From: an uncultured Campylobacter sp.
Lineage (GTDB): Bacteria > Campylobacterota > Campylobacteria > Campylobacterales > Campylobacteraceae
DNA length: 64,000 nt
Assembly (NCBI RefSeq): GCF_938039205.1
Contig: NZ_CALHVM010000005.1
Location: 6,601 to 70,600, forward strand
Direction: 5' to 3'
Position 1 is the stretch's first letter. Each line of letters opens with the position of its first letter. Positions 17,692-26,860 of the stretch are shown piece after piece. Position numbers and translations under genes: made by a program. The notes under the pieces were generated by a model that saw only the letters and a program-made list of their open reading frames with translations, was not told the DNA's origin and did no database searches.

Positions 17692-18945
17692 TTAGCCGAG
17701 CGCTTTTGCGATTAGTTCTATCGGATTCTCGCACTTCACGTCTGAGCCACCGATATGTAGCGCATTTGAAATTTGCATTTTACAGGCGCTACACTCGGCG
17801 CTTACGATCTTTGCGCCCGAGTTTTTTATCATTTCTGATTTTCTTTGTCCGGCTGCGCGGCTTAGATGATATTTTTCAGACTGCATCGTCACTCCACCAA
17901 AACCGCAACATTCGTTTGGATCTTCCATTTCGGTCATTTCGTAGTTTTGAGCGAGCAGTTTGCGAGGCTCTTTAAAGACGCCTTGCATTTTTCTAGCATG
18001 ACAAGGGTCGTGGTAGGTAACGGATGTCAAGTTTTTACCCTTTTTGGCCAAAATTTCAGCTAAATTTGTAAATTTTTCAAAGTACTCCGTCGCTAAAAAT
18101 ATCTTCTTGCTCACAGCTTTTGCTCGCTCTCGCCAATGCTCGTCGTCATGAAAAAAGTGCTCATAGTCGATCTTTATCATCGCCGAACAGGTCGCCTCCG
18201 GCACGATGATAGCGTCTAGTTCGCCCAGCATTTTTTCAAAATACTCTATATTTCGCTTTGCCAAGACCTCAACCGTCGCAAAATCACCTGTAAAATACGC
18301 CGGCGCGCCGCAACAGGCCTGTTTTTTCATCAAATTTAAATTTAACCCAAGCTCGCGGGCGATCTTAACGAGAGCCTCGCCGATGCCCGTATACGCGTAG
18401 TTTCCCATACATCCGATGAAAACGCCGATGGTTTTATCGCCGCCGTTATCGATAAACTCGGCGTGCGAGTTTAAAAAGCTCTTTTTGCTAGCAGTGGGCA
18501 AAAGCCGCTCTTTTTTCACCATCGGCAGGCTAAATCTCGGGCTCATTGCGCCTTCGCGGATCTTAAACGCGCAGCTTTGAAACACATAGCCCAGCTTTGC
18601 CGCCAAATCCATAACCGCACGGTGACGCAGTAGCCAAAAAAACGCCTTTTTATACCACGCGATGCCAAATTTATCCGCGATATCGCGGCGGACGTTTTCT
18701 ATCGCCGTATCCACGCGCAAGGAGTTTGGACAGACCTCGACGCAGCTCGTACATAAAAAACAGCTCTCAAAGATATTTTTCGCGCTTTTATCAAGCTTTA
18801 GCTCGCCGCGCTCGTAGGCTCCCACAAGGTCTAAAAAGCCTCGCGGAGAGGTTGTTTCGTCGGAGTTTATCTTGTGGATCGTGCAGACTTGGATACATTT
18901 GCCGCATTTTACGCATTTATCCGAAATTTCGCTAAATTTAAACAT
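17692..18945 (-). CDS. (Fe-S)-binding oxidoreductase subunit, GlcF/CCG type
   Basis: The 417-residue protein opens with two 4Fe-4S motifs (CVKCGKCIQVC at residues 11-21 and CFLCTSCVEVCP near 62-73) and continues with two cysteine-rich CCG domains (CCGAPAYFTGD and CCGFGGVTM). This is the architecture of the iron-sulfur subunit of glycolate oxidase, anaerobic glycerol-3-phosphate dehydrogenase and heterodisulfide-reductase-like enzymes. No flavin partner is adjacent, so the substrate cannot be named. It starts 7 bp after hemN and is probably cotranscribed with it. Confidence 0.88.
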   Translation of the reverse strand: MFKFSEISDKCVKCGKCIQVCTIHKINSDETTSPRGFLDLVGAYERGELKLDKSAKNIFESCFLCTSCVEVCPNSLRVDTAIENVRRDIADKFGIAWYKKAFFWLLRHRAVMDLAAKLGYVFQSCAFKIREGAMSPRFSLPMVKKERLLPTASKKSFLNSHAEFIDNGGDKTIGVFIGCMGNYAYTGIGEALVKIARELGLNLNLMKKQACCGAPAYFTGDFATVEVLAKRNIEYFEKMLGELDAIIVPEATCSAMIKIDYEHFFHDDEHWRERAKAVSKKIFLATEYFEKFTNLAEILAKKGKNLTSVTYHDPCHARKMQGVFKEPRKLLAQNYEMTEMEDPNECCGFGGVTMQSEKYHLSRAAGQRKSEMIKNSGAKIVSAECSACKMQISNALHIGGSDVKCENPIELIAKALG

Positions 18946-18952
18946 TTTCGCG

Positions 18953-20314
18953 TCAAACCGTTTTTGAAAATCGGCGTAAATTTTCGGGTATTTTTTTCAA
19001 ATACGCGTCAAAACACATCGCGATATTTCGGATGATCAGCGTGCCCGTCTCGTTTACGCTGATTTTTTCAGGCGTTACGGTTACAAATTCGCCCAAATTT
19101 TCAAGCTCGACCAAATCATCTTTAAAATACTCGAAAAATTTGATGTCAAATTTAGCCTCAACCGCCTTGATATCAAGGGCGAAGTTACTCATCAGGCTCA
19201 TTATCACGGCTTTTCTGATTAGATCGTCGTCGTTTAGGTAGATACCTTTACAATACGGTAAAACGCCGCTATCTAGGGCTTTTTCGTATTCGTCCATGTC
19301 CTTGAAATTTTGCGCGTAGTATCTTTGCCCCTCACCGATGCTAGTTAGTCCGATGCCGATGAGATCGGCTCCGCCCTTAGTCGTGTAGCCTTGGAAGTTG
19401 CGATGAAGCGTGCCGTTAGCAAGCGCGCCGAAAAGCTCGTCGACCGGCTTTGCAAAGTGATCCATGCCGATCATTTTGTAGCCGTTTTTGATAAAAAACT
19501 CGGCCGTGTATTTTAAAATTTCAAGCTTGGTTTTAGGGCTAGGCAGCGTCGCTTCGTCAAATTTACGCATAGATTTTTTTATCCACGGCACGTGCGCGTA
19601 GTTAAACACCGCCAGGCGGTCCGGAGATAGCGTCAAAGCCTTATCCAGCGTCGCTTTAAAACTCTCTAGCGTCTGATACGGCAGGCCGTAGATCAGGTCC
19701 ATATTTATCGAGTTTATGCCCTTGGCGCGCGCCATATCCACGGCGTTTTTGGTGATTTCGTAGGGCTGGATGCGGTGGATCTCTTTTTGCACTCGCTCGT
19801 CAAAGTCCTGCACGCCGTAGCTGATGCGATTAAAGCCGTGGGAGACGAGTACGTCAAGCTGCTCGCGGGTCAAAAATCTCGGGTCGATTTCGCAGCTGAT
19901 TTCAGCCTCGGGCGAGAAGTTTTTAAATTTAACCTTTATCATTTTGATGATTTCATCTAACTGATCCGCGCCGTAAAAGGTCGGAGTGCCGCCGCCAAAG
20001 TGCATTTGCAGCACGGGCGCGCTCGTATCGAGGTTTGCCGCTAGCAGATCTAGCTCTTTTTGCAGATACTGCATATAGCGCGTTTTGCGGTCCTCTTTGC
20101 TCGTATAGATCACGTTACAACCGCAAAAATAACAGGCGCTGCGGCAAAAAGGCAGGTGCAAATAAAGCGAAAGTGGGCGCGAGGCGTCTCGGTTTTTTAG
20201 CTCCCGCAGGTAGTCTTCGTAGCTAAATTTATCGCTAAACTCGGGCGCGGTCGGATAGCTCGTGTAGCGCGGTCCCGGGCGCGAATACTTCACGTAAGCG
20301 TCAAAATCTATCAT
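18953..20314 (-). CDS. hemN: oxygen-independent coproporphyrinogen III dehydrogenase
   Basis: This radical SAM enzyme converts coproporphyrinogen III to protoporphyrinogen IX without oxygen. The 453-residue protein has the HemN cluster C57-x3-C61-x2-C64-x-C66 (CRSACYFCGC), the SAM-binding GGGTPTF (about residue 111) and the C-terminal HemN domain. It begins SRPGPRYTSYPTAPEFS, typical of true HemN rather than HemW. Its start overlaps the upstream gene by 4 bp (ATGA). With hemB nearby it supplies heme to the many cytochromes implied by this window. Confidence 0.95.
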   Translation of the reverse strand: MIDFDAYVKYSRPGPRYTSYPTAPEFSDKFSYEDYLRELKNRDASRPLSLYLHLPFCRSACYFCGCNVIYTSKEDRKTRYMQYLQKELDLLAANLDTSAPVLQMHFGGGTPTFYGADQLDEIIKMIKVKFKNFSPEAEISCEIDPRFLTREQLDVLVSHGFNRISYGVQDFDERVQKEIHRIQPYEITKNAVDMARAKGINSINMDLIYGLPYQTLESFKATLDKALTLSPDRLAVFNYAHVPWIKKSMRKFDEATLPSPKTKLEILKYTAEFFIKNGYKMIGMDHFAKPVDELFGALANGTLHRNFQGYTTKGGADLIGIGLTSIGEGQRYYAQNFKDMDEYEKALDSGVLPYCKGIYLNDDDLIRKAVIMSLMSNFALDIKAVEAKFDIKFFEYFKDDLVELENLGEFVTVTPEKISVNETGTLIIRNIAMCFDAYLKKIPENLRRFSKTV

Positions 20315-20802
20315 AGCGTTTTATTCCTTGCATTTTTCATTAAATTCTGCATATCGACGAACAAATTTGGATACTGCTTTTTGATACCCTTTACCAGTTT
20401 TTCCAAATTTACGTCGATGCTTTTTTTGTTTTTATTTTTTGCGGCGATCTTGCGTATCTCGTCCATCGCCACGACCCAAACGTCGGCGAAATCTATCGGC
20501 ACGTTTTGCCAGATCGTCTTTTCAAGCCTTAGCTCGAAATTTTCCTTTTGGACGTTGCGGTAGGCTTCGATGAGTTGCGAGAGCGATTTTAACGAAACCA
20601 TCGTGTGCAAATTTTGATTTTCGTCAATACCGAACCACGGCTCCACTCCGTCCCACGAGCCGCTTTTTAGGCTGAGGCTCATTTGATTAGGGTCGCTTGT
20701 CGGCACGATCTCAAATATCGTTTTTTCGCCCTCTTTTATCCCGAGCTCGCCCGAAATTTCGTCGATTTTTTCGTATGTTTTTTGTAGATTTTTTTCTTTC
20801 AT
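20311..20802 (-). CDS. DUF2603-like conserved protein
   Basis: The 163-residue soluble protein (MKEKNLQKTYEKIDEISGEL) resembles the Campylobacterota-specific DUF2603/UPF0763 proteins, with a WFGIDENQNLHTMVSLKSL core. No catalytic motif, signal peptide or membrane helix is visible. It sits between argF (14 bp upstream) and hemN (4-bp ATGA overlap), so it is translationally coupled to hemN. Function unknown; the family call is from memory of the pattern. Confidence 0.75.
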   Translation of the reverse strand: MKEKNLQKTYEKIDEISGELGIKEGEKTIFEIVPTSDPNQMSLSLKSGSWDGVEPWFGIDENQNLHTMVSLKSLSQLIEAYRNVQKENFELRLEKTIWQNVPIDFADVWVVAMDEIRKIAAKNKNKKSIDVNLEKLVKGIKKQYPNLFVDMQNLMKNARNKTL

Positions 20803-20815
20803 TTACTTCCTTAAC

Positions 20816-21745
20816 TTACCCGTTTCGATGCCTATCAAGCCACACCATCACGCCTTTTTGCGCGTGCAGGCGATTTTCCGCCTCGGCAAAAATCTCATCC
20901 GCGTGCGCCTCAAACACCGCCTCGCTCACCTCGTATCCGCGGTAGGCCGGCAAGCAGTGCAAAAATATAGCGCCGGGCGCGGCTAAACTTATCAAATTTT
21001 CATCCACGCAAAATCCGGCAAAGTCCCTCAGGCGCTTTTCTTTTTCCGCCTCTTGCCCCATCGAGACCCAAGTATCGGTAGTGACGACGTTAGCGCCCGA
21101 TACGGCTTCTTTTACGTCATGAGTTAGATAAATTTTAGCTCCCGAAATTTGAGCGTTTTTCATCGCTAAATTTACGACCTCGGCGTCTGGCTCGTAGCCC
21201 TTTGGCGTAGCGATCCTTAGCTCAAAGCCGAGCTTGCTAGCTAGCATCAGCCACGAGTGGGCCATGTTGTTGCCGTCGCCCACGAACGCCGCCTTTATCT
21301 CGTCTATTTTTAGTCCGCATTCGACCGCCGTCATGATATCGGCCATCAGCTGCGCGGGGTGAAATTTATCGCTAAGGCCGTTTATCACGGGTACGCGGCT
21401 AAATTTGGCAAGCTCTTCTAACGTCTCGTGACGATTAACGCGAGCCATGATGAGATCGCACATTCGCGAGATCACGCGCGCGGTGTCTTTTATCGGTTCG
21501 CCGCGCCCGATCTGGATATCGCTCGAGCTAAGAAACAGCGCGTGCCCGCCAAGCTCGTTCATTCCCACGTCAAAGCTTACGCGCGTTCTAGTCGAGCTTT
21601 TCTCAAATATCATCGCTAATTTTTGATCTTTGAGATACGGTTTGAAATCTCGCGCCTTTGCCTCTTTTTTTATCTGCAAACCCAAATTTAAAATTTCTAT
21701 GATTTCGTCTTTGCTAAAATCGTTTAACGTTAAAAAGTGCCGCAT
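20816..21745 (-). CDS. argF: ornithine carbamoyltransferase
   Basis: The 309-residue enzyme makes citrulline from ornithine and carbamoyl phosphate for arginine synthesis. Carbamoyl-phosphate binding STRTR (residues 51-55), the HPAQ motif (about 133) and HCLPAYRG (about 266) are intact. I start at MRHFLTLNDFSKDEI, since the 31 codons upstream do not look like the family N-terminus. It heads the argF-DUF2603-hemN-Fe-S gene run. Confidence 0.96.
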   Translation of the reverse strand: MRHFLTLNDFSKDEIIEILNLGLQIKKEAKARDFKPYLKDQKLAMIFEKSSTRTRVSFDVGMNELGGHALFLSSSDIQIGRGEPIKDTARVISRMCDLIMARVNRHETLEELAKFSRVPVINGLSDKFHPAQLMADIMTAVECGLKIDEIKAAFVGDGNNMAHSWLMLASKLGFELRIATPKGYEPDAEVVNLAMKNAQISGAKIYLTHDVKEAVSGANVVTTDTWVSMGQEAEKEKRLRDFAGFCVDENLISLAAPGAIFLHCLPAYRGYEVSEAVFEAHADEIFAEAENRLHAQKGVMVWLDRHRNG

Positions 21746-21907
21746 TTTGCTCCCTTTATTCCCAAATTTGCCCATAAAATTTACAAGGCGAAGTATCGCG
21801 AGATAGATTTGCTTGTTTTGAAGTAAATTTCGTCCCAAGATAAGGCACGTAGCCTATCGCAGGGCGAAATTTGCAAAATCAAGCAAAGATACTCGCGAGA
21901 CAAGCCG

Positions 21908-22879
21908 CTATTTTCTTAATAAAGCGGCTGCTTCTTTGGCGTGGTAACTGATTATTAAATCCGCCCCCGCCCTCTTAAATCCTACTAGCGTCTCCATCAT
22001 CACGCGCTCGTAGTCGATGACGCCGGCTTTTGCCGCAGCTTTTAGCAGGGCGTATTCGCCGCTCACGTTGTACGCGCAGATCGGCAACCTCGTCGCTTCG
22101 CGCAGATCGCGGATGATATCTAGATACGCAAGCGCGGGCTTTACCATCAAGATATCGGCTCCCTGCGCCTCGTCCTCCAGGCTCTCGCTCACGGCCTCTA
22201 GGCGGTTTGCGGGATCCATCTGGTAGCTCTTTCTATCGCCAAAACTTGGCGCGCTCTCGGCCACGTCGCGAAACGGCCCGTAGTACGCCGAAGCAAATTT
22301 GGTCGAATACGCCATAATCGGCAAATTTTCGTATCCGCTCAAATCCAGCGCCCCGCGCAAGGTAGCGATGATGCCGTCCATCATACCGCTTGGAGCGATC
22401 ATATCGGCGCCGTTTCTAGCGTGGATCAGCGCTTGTTTGGCGGAGATCTCTAGCGTCGCGTCGTTGTCGACGGTCTGGTGGACGTGATCTAGAATACCGC
22501 AGTGGCCGTGATCGGTGTACTCGCAAAAGCAAAGATCGGTTATCACGACTAGATCAGGAAATTTATCCTTTATCGCTCGCAGCGCGGTCGCTATGATGCC
22601 ATCGTCGCTTAGAGCATCGCTGCCTACGCTATCTTTTAGGCTCGGGATTCCAAACAATATCACCGCTTTTATACCTAAATTTCGCACGATTTCGCACTCT
22701 TTTAAAATTTCGTCCAAACTCATCTGAAAGACGCCCGGCATCGAGCTTATCTCTTTTTTTATACCTTTGCCCTCGACGATAAAAAGCGGATAGATAAAAT
22801 CGCTCGCCGCAACGCTAGTTTCGCGCACCATCTCCCTGATCGCTGGATTTATCCTGAGCCTTCTAAAACGTTTAAACAT
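21908..22879 (-). CDS. hemB: delta-aminolevulinic acid dehydratase (porphobilinogen synthase)
   Basis: The 323-residue enzyme condenses two aminolevulinates to porphobilinogen. The zinc-site region DLCFCEYTDHGHCG (about residues 116-129) has three cysteines, the zinc-dependent form. The two Schiff-base lysines are in AYSTKFASAYYGPFRD and ILMVKPALAYLDI. It is transcribed away from ribA; the 61-bp gap between them holds both start regions. Confidence 0.97.
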   Translation of the reverse strand: MFKRFRRLRINPAIREMVRETSVAASDFIYPLFIVEGKGIKKEISSMPGVFQMSLDEILKECEIVRNLGIKAVILFGIPSLKDSVGSDALSDDGIIATALRAIKDKFPDLVVITDLCFCEYTDHGHCGILDHVHQTVDNDATLEISAKQALIHARNGADMIAPSGMMDGIIATLRGALDLSGYENLPIMAYSTKFASAYYGPFRDVAESAPSFGDRKSYQMDPANRLEAVSESLEDEAQGADILMVKPALAYLDIIRDLREATRLPICAYNVSGEYALLKAAAKAGVIDYERVMMETLVGFKRAGADLIISYHAKEAAALLRK

Positions 22880-22940
22880 AATTTTCCTTTTACTTCGCTA
22901 CAATTTACGCTTAGTGTAACATAATAGGAGTTAAAAATTT

Positions 22941-23513
22941 ATGAATATTGAGCTTTCAAATACGGCAAATTTACCCTCTCGTTTCGGGATATTTGAGATA
23001 AAGGCATTTAAGGAGGGTGAGAAGGAGCATTTGGCGATATATAAAAAACCTTTCGGCGAGGTCGTAAACGTCCGCATCCACTCCGAGTGCCTAACGGGCG
23101 ATGCGATCGGTAGCCTAAAATGCGACTGCCGCGACCAGCTAGAAGCCAGCCTAAAATACATCGAGGAGCACGGCGGCATGGTGATTTATCTGCGCCAAGA
23201 GGGGCGAAATATCGGCCTACTAAACAAAGTAAACGCCTACCACCTGCAAGACCAGGGCCTTGACACCATCGAGGCAAATCACCAGCTAGGCTTTAAGGCC
23301 GACGAGCGCACGTATGAGATCGTGGATTTTATCTTAAAGCACTTCGGCATCGAAAAAATAAATTTGCTAACCAATAACCCAAAAAAACTGTCCGGGCTAA
23401 AATGCGTACAAATCGTCTCTCGCGTGCCGATCGTCATACATGCGAACAAATTTAATGAAAACTACCTGCGCGTGAAAAAAGAGCAGATGGGGCACATGCT
23501 AGATGAAAATTGA
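22941..23513 (+). CDS. ribA: GTP cyclohydrolase II (stand-alone)
   Basis: This enzyme opens GTP to the first riboflavin intermediate. The 190-residue protein has the zinc ligands C50, C61 and C63 (ECLTGDAIGSLKCDC) and the catalytic RQEGRNIGL loop (about residues 86-94). It is a single-domain RibA without the RibB half. Its 3' end overlaps rsmG by 11 bp, so the two are coupled. Confidence 0.96.
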   Translation: MNIELSNTANLPSRFGIFEIKAFKEGEKEHLAIYKKPFGEVVNVRIHSECLTGDAIGSLKCDCRDQLEASLKYIEEHGGMVIYLRQEGRNIGLLNKVNAYHLQDQGLDTIEANHQLGFKADERTYEIVDFILKHFGIEKINLLTNNPKKLSGLKCVQIVSRVPIVIHANKFNENYLRVKKEQMGHMLDEN

Positions 23514-24060
23514 CCTGCCGCGAGATTTTAGCGCGCAAACGGCGAAATTTAGCGAGATTTTGGCTAAATTTAACCGCGTGCACAGCCTAACTAACTACAA
23601 AAAATTAAACGAGCAGATCGCCGATAGCATAGCTCCGCTTGAAATTTTCCCGCAAATTTTGGACGCTAAAACGGCGATCGATGTGGGTAGCGGAGCGGGT
23701 TTCCCCGCGATATTTCTCGCGATGATTTTAAGGGAGTGTGAGTGGCATCTCTTTGAGCCTAGTCCGAAAAAATCGGCGTTTCTAAGCTACGTCAAAGCCG
23801 AGCTAAATTTAACCAACGTGCACGTAAAATCTTGCAAGATTGAGGACGGCGAGCTGTTTGCGGCGCAGCTAATCACGAGCCGCGCGCTGATGAAAACGAA
23901 AGATCTTTTGCAAATTTGCGACGGTTTTTTTGACGCGCAAACTCAAATTTTACTTTACAAAGGAAGCAGTGTACAAAGCGAGCTAGAGGGGCTCAAAGCT
24001 CAAATTTACGGGCGCGGCAACCGAAATTACGTATTTATAAAGGGCGGCGATGTTATTTAA
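23503..24060 (+). CDS. rsmG: 16S rRNA (guanine527-N7)-methyltransferase
   Basis: The 185-residue protein carries the SAM-binding AIDVGSGAGFPAIFLAM (about residues 59-75) and the family stretch HSLTNYKKLNEQIADSI. RsmG methylates G527 of 16S rRNA, and its loss gives low-level streptomycin resistance in other bacteria. It overlaps ribA upstream and the next gene downstream (11 bp each). Confidence 0.94.
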   Translation: MKIDLPRDFSAQTAKFSEILAKFNRVHSLTNYKKLNEQIADSIAPLEIFPQILDAKTAIDVGSGAGFPAIFLAMILRECEWHLFEPSPKKSAFLSYVKAELNLTNVHVKSCKIEDGELFAAQLITSRALMKTKDLLQICDGFFDAQTQILLYKGSSVQSELEGLKAQIYGRGNRNYVFIKGGDVI

Positions 24061-24274
24061 AATTTTGGCTTTTTTTGCGGTTTTAATCGCGATTTATTTG
24101 ATATTTTTTAAAACCCGCGTCAAAAGAGGCGTAAAAGGCGGCGCAAAAAAAGAGGATAAAGAGGCCCAAAATTTCGTCGAATGCAAAAAATGCGGCACCT
24201 TCATAGAGGCCAAAGACGCCGTAATAAGCGGCGGCGGTTATGTCTGCGAGGACTGTATAAAGGATAAAAAATGA
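24050..24274 (+). CDS. PP0621-like small membrane zinc-ribbon protein
   Basis: The 74-residue protein has one N-terminal membrane helix (ILAFFAVLIAIYLIFF), a basic linker and a treble-clef-like zinc site CKKCGTFIEAKDAV ... CEDC. This matches the PP0621-type family of unknown function. It overlaps rsmG by 11 bp and the next gene by 4 bp. Confidence 0.8.
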   Translation: MLFKILAFFAVLIAIYLIFFKTRVKRGVKGGAKKEDKEAQNFVECKKCGTFIEAKDAVISGGGYVCEDCIKDKK

Positions 24275-24648
24275 AACTAATCGGCCACGAGCTAGTGCCG
24301 TACGAGCCGCTGTTTTGGCGAGAAAATGCCCAGCAGATAGAAGCGGGCAAGCAAAATTTGTTTAAATTTGACGCAGCCGCGATAAAGCGCGCGCAGGAGC
24401 TCGGCGCCCAGTTTTGCGTCGAGACGGAAAATCTAAACGAAATCATCGTCGCAAACGCGGCCGGAGCGAAATTTATCGTCGTGCCCCGCGAGCTTGCCGG
24501 CAAAGCGGCAAAACTGGCGCAGGATTATCTATTTGACGCTCAAATTTGCGTTATCATAGAGAGCCAAAACGAGCTAGCCGAGCTTAGCGAGACTGGCGCG
24601 GACGCCGCGATACTTAAAAACGCCGTAATAGGCAAGGATAAACGGTGA
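24271..24648 (+). CDS. hypothetical cytosolic protein
   Basis: A 125-residue soluble protein (MKLIGHELVPYEPLFWRENA), with alternating helix/strand pattern (AAIKRAQELGAQFCVETENL then NEIIVANAAGAKFIVVPREL) that suggests a small alpha/beta fold, possibly TIM-barrel-derived. I do not recognise the family. It overlaps both neighbours by 4 bp in the ribA-rsmG run, so it is probably made with them. Confidence 0.7.
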   Translation: MKLIGHELVPYEPLFWRENAQQIEAGKQNLFKFDAAAIKRAQELGAQFCVETENLNEIIVANAAGAKFIVVPRELAGKAAKLAQDYLFDAQICVIIESQNELAELSETGADAAILKNAVIGKDKR

Positions 24649-24980
24649 TAAAATTTCCGCCGTTATATCTGAAATTTTTAGAAAATATCGATGTCGAGGA
24701 GTGCGTAGACGTTTTTAACGAAGCGGGAGCGGGTGCGTATCTATACGGGCGTGCGGCTCTAGCCGAGCGAAACGAAACGTACGAAGTGGCGCTTTACGAG
24801 CCCGGTTTTTATATGATAGGCCAAGACGGCGACCTGGGATTTTTTATAAAATTAAACTCGGACGACGCTATTTATTTTAACGATCTAGGCACGCTGGGCT
24901 CGGCTCCGATGCGCATAGCGGAGAAAGATATTTTCGCCCTCATAGAAAAGATAAAAGAGGGCGGCGAGATATTTTTGTAA
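24645..24980 (+). CDS. SMI1/KNR4-like (SUKH-type) hypothetical protein
   Basis: The 111-residue acidic protein has the pattern PPLYLKFLENIDV ... FYMIGQDGDLGFFIKLN ... DAIYFNDLGTLGS ... IAEKDIFALIEKI, which resembles the SMI1/KNR4 fold found in toxin-immunity proteins and in housekeeping proteins. No toxin gene is next to it, so an immunity role is not supported. It is the last gene of the overlapping run from ribA. Confidence 0.65.
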   Translation: MIKFPPLYLKFLENIDVEECVDVFNEAGAGAYLYGRAALAERNETYEVALYEPGFYMIGQDGDLGFFIKLNSDDAIYFNDLGTLGSAPMRIAEKDIFALIEKIKEGGEIFL

Positions 24981-25003
24981 AATTTTACGAGTAAAGGAAA
25001 CAA

Positions 25004-25879
25004 ATGGAACTTTTTAAAACCGCATTTTTGATGACGGTGCTGATGTTGCTTTTCGTAGCGGTCGGCGGCGCGATAGGCGGCACGAGCGGTATGATGATCG
25101 CATTTTTAGTTGCGCTTGGGATGAATTTCTTTTCATATTTTTTCTCGGACACACTCGTGCTCAAGCACTACCGAGCCGTACCCATGGACGAGGCGCACGC
25201 GACGGGGCTTTATCAGATTGTACGCGAGCTTTGCGCGAAGGCAAATTTGCCGATGCCAAAGATCTACATCATCCCAGAAGCCGTACCAAACGCATTTGCC
25301 ACAGGTCGCAACCCTAGCCACGCCGCGGTAGCCGTGACCGAGGGCCTGCTAAATATACTAAACAAAGACGAGATCGAGGGCGTGCTAGCTCACGAGCTAA
25401 GCCACGTGCGCCACTACGACATCCTAACGGGCTCTATCGCGGCGGTTTTTGCTGGAGCGATCGCGATACTGGCAAATTTCGCGCAGTTTGGAGCAGCAAA
25501 CCGTCAAGGCAAGCAAAATCCGCTAATGTTAATCGCCCTAGCCGTCATCATGCCGCTAGCAGCCACGATCATACGCATGGCGATCTCGCGGGCGCGGGAG
25601 TTTGAGGCCGACAGGGGTGCTGCGATGATAACGGGCAAGCCCCAGCACCTAGCCGGCGCGCTGCGCAAGCTCGAGGACTACGCGCGCGGACACGTGATGG
25701 CAAACGCCGACGAACAAAGCGCGCATATGTTTATCGTTAATCCCTTTAGCGGCGCAAAAAGCGCTCTGGGCTCGCTATTTCGTACGCACCCGAGCACCCA
25801 AGATCGCATCGCCGCGCTAGAAAATTTACGCTCGCAACTAGATGGCGAAAACGGCGTGAAAGAGTATTTTAGAAAGTAA
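25004..25879 (+). CDS. htpX: membrane zinc metalloprotease HtpX
   Basis: The 291-residue protease has two N-terminal membrane helices, the zinc motif HELSH (about residues 130-134) with a third ligand in EFEADRGAA (about 199), and further hydrophobic segments in between. HtpX degrades misfolded inner-membrane proteins. It is preceded by a clear GGAAAC ribosome binding site and starts 23 bp after the previous gene. Confidence 0.95.
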   Translation: MELFKTAFLMTVLMLLFVAVGGAIGGTSGMMIAFLVALGMNFFSYFFSDTLVLKHYRAVPMDEAHATGLYQIVRELCAKANLPMPKIYIIPEAVPNAFATGRNPSHAAVAVTEGLLNILNKDEIEGVLAHELSHVRHYDILTGSIAAVFAGAIAILANFAQFGAANRQGKQNPLMLIALAVIMPLAATIIRMAISRAREFEADRGAAMITGKPQHLAGALRKLEDYARGHVMANADEQSAHMFIVNPFSGAKSALGSLFRTHPSTQDRIAALENLRSQLDGENGVKEYFRK

Positions 25880-26023
25880 ATTTGACGGCAAATTTAAGCC
25901 CTCGTTTTGCCGGCAAATTTAAGCGAAATGGCTTGAGCGTTAAATTTAACGCTAAATTTAACCCTGCGTCGCGTCAAATTTAGCCGTACGCGTCAAAATA
26001 AAAATTTATCAAAAAGGCAAAAT
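25880..26023. repeat. AAATTT-rich spacer
   Basis: This 144-bp gap holds about seven AAATTT hexamers, several inside longer shared words such as GGCAAATTTAAGC and GTCAAATTT. Local inverted pairs could form hairpins in RNA. No gene is seen; a ribosome binding site for the next gene lies at its end. Confidence 0.7.
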
Positions 26024-26860
26024 ATGAAAATAGCCGTAAACGGCACGAGCGGATTTATCGGCGGCGAGCTTTGCAGATTTTTTAAAGCCCAGGGGCACGA
26101 GGTCGTAGCTATCCCGAGGGCCGCCTACGCCGACAAATACGCGCTCGAAAACCCCATCAGCGGCTGCGATGTGGTTATAAATTTAGCAGGTGTTTCTATC
26201 GCGGCCAGATGGAGCGAGGCCTATAAAAAGCAGCTTCGCGCAAGCAGGATAGAGACTACGCACACGCTAGTTTGCGCTATAAACGAGCTAGAAAATCCGC
26301 CATTTTTCATCAGCGCTTCGGCTATCGGCATCTACGAAAACGGGCTTGATCACGACGAGAGCTCGGTCAAATTTGACCGCGGATTTTTGGGAGAGCTAGC
26401 ATGCGAGTGGGAGAGCGAGGCCGCTAAAGCGCGGACGCAAACGGCGATATTTCGCCTAGGCGTGGTGCTAGGTCGAGGCGGCGCGCTAGCCAAGATGCTG
26501 CCGGCATTTAGGCTCGGTCTTGGCGGCAAGATCGGTAGCGGCGAGCAGGCGTTTTGCTGGATTTGCGTCGCTGATTTGCTAGAGGCATTTAAATTTACCT
26601 TGCAAAACCGCCAAAGCGGCGTTTTTAATCTCGTTTCGCCGACTCCTAGCACAAACGGAGAATTTACTCAAATTTTAGGCGAGGTTTTAGGACGACCGAC
26701 GTTTTTTAAAGTGCCTAAATTTGCGTTAAATTTGATGCTGGGTGAGGGGTCTGTCGTACTGCTTGAGGGTGCGAAAGTCTATCCCAAAGCCTTGATGGAG
26801 AGCGGATTTAGCTTTAAATTTAGCGATCTAAAAGCAGCACTTGAGGATATTTTGAAGTAA
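26024..26860 (+). CDS. TIGR01777/YfcH-type NAD(P)-dependent epimerase-like protein
   Basis: The 278-residue protein has the Rossmann start MKIAVNGTSGFIGGELCRFF, the VVINLAGVSIAARWSEAYKK stretch of this family and a C-terminal DUF1731 segment (FKVPKFALNLMLGEGSVVLL then EGAKVYPKALMESGFSFKFS). Members are extended-SDR proteins of uncertain substrate, proposed to act in envelope or division processes. It is a single gene surrounded by AT-rich spacers. Confidence 0.9.
   Translation: MKIAVNGTSGFIGGELCRFFKAQGHEVVAIPRAAYADKYALENPISGCDVVINLAGVSIAARWSEAYKKQLRASRIETTHTLVCAINELENPPFFISASAIGIYENGLDHDESSVKFDRGFLGELACEWESEAAKARTQTAIFRLGVVLGRGGALAKMLPAFRLGLGGKIGSGEQAFCWICVADLLEAFKFTLQNRQSGVFNLVSPTPSTNGEFTQILGEVLGRPTFFKVPKFALNLMLGEGSVVLLEGAKVYPKALMESGFSFKFSDLKAALEDILK

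Noticed and set aside
17692..18945. Assignment as glycolate oxidase subunit GlcF or GlpC
   Set aside because: The domain pattern fits, but no flavoprotein partner is adjacent, so only the general Fe-S type is reported.
24645..24980. Toxin-immunity cassette
   Set aside because: No polymorphic toxin, secretion or recombination gene is next to the SMI1/KNR4-like gene; it sits in a housekeeping run.
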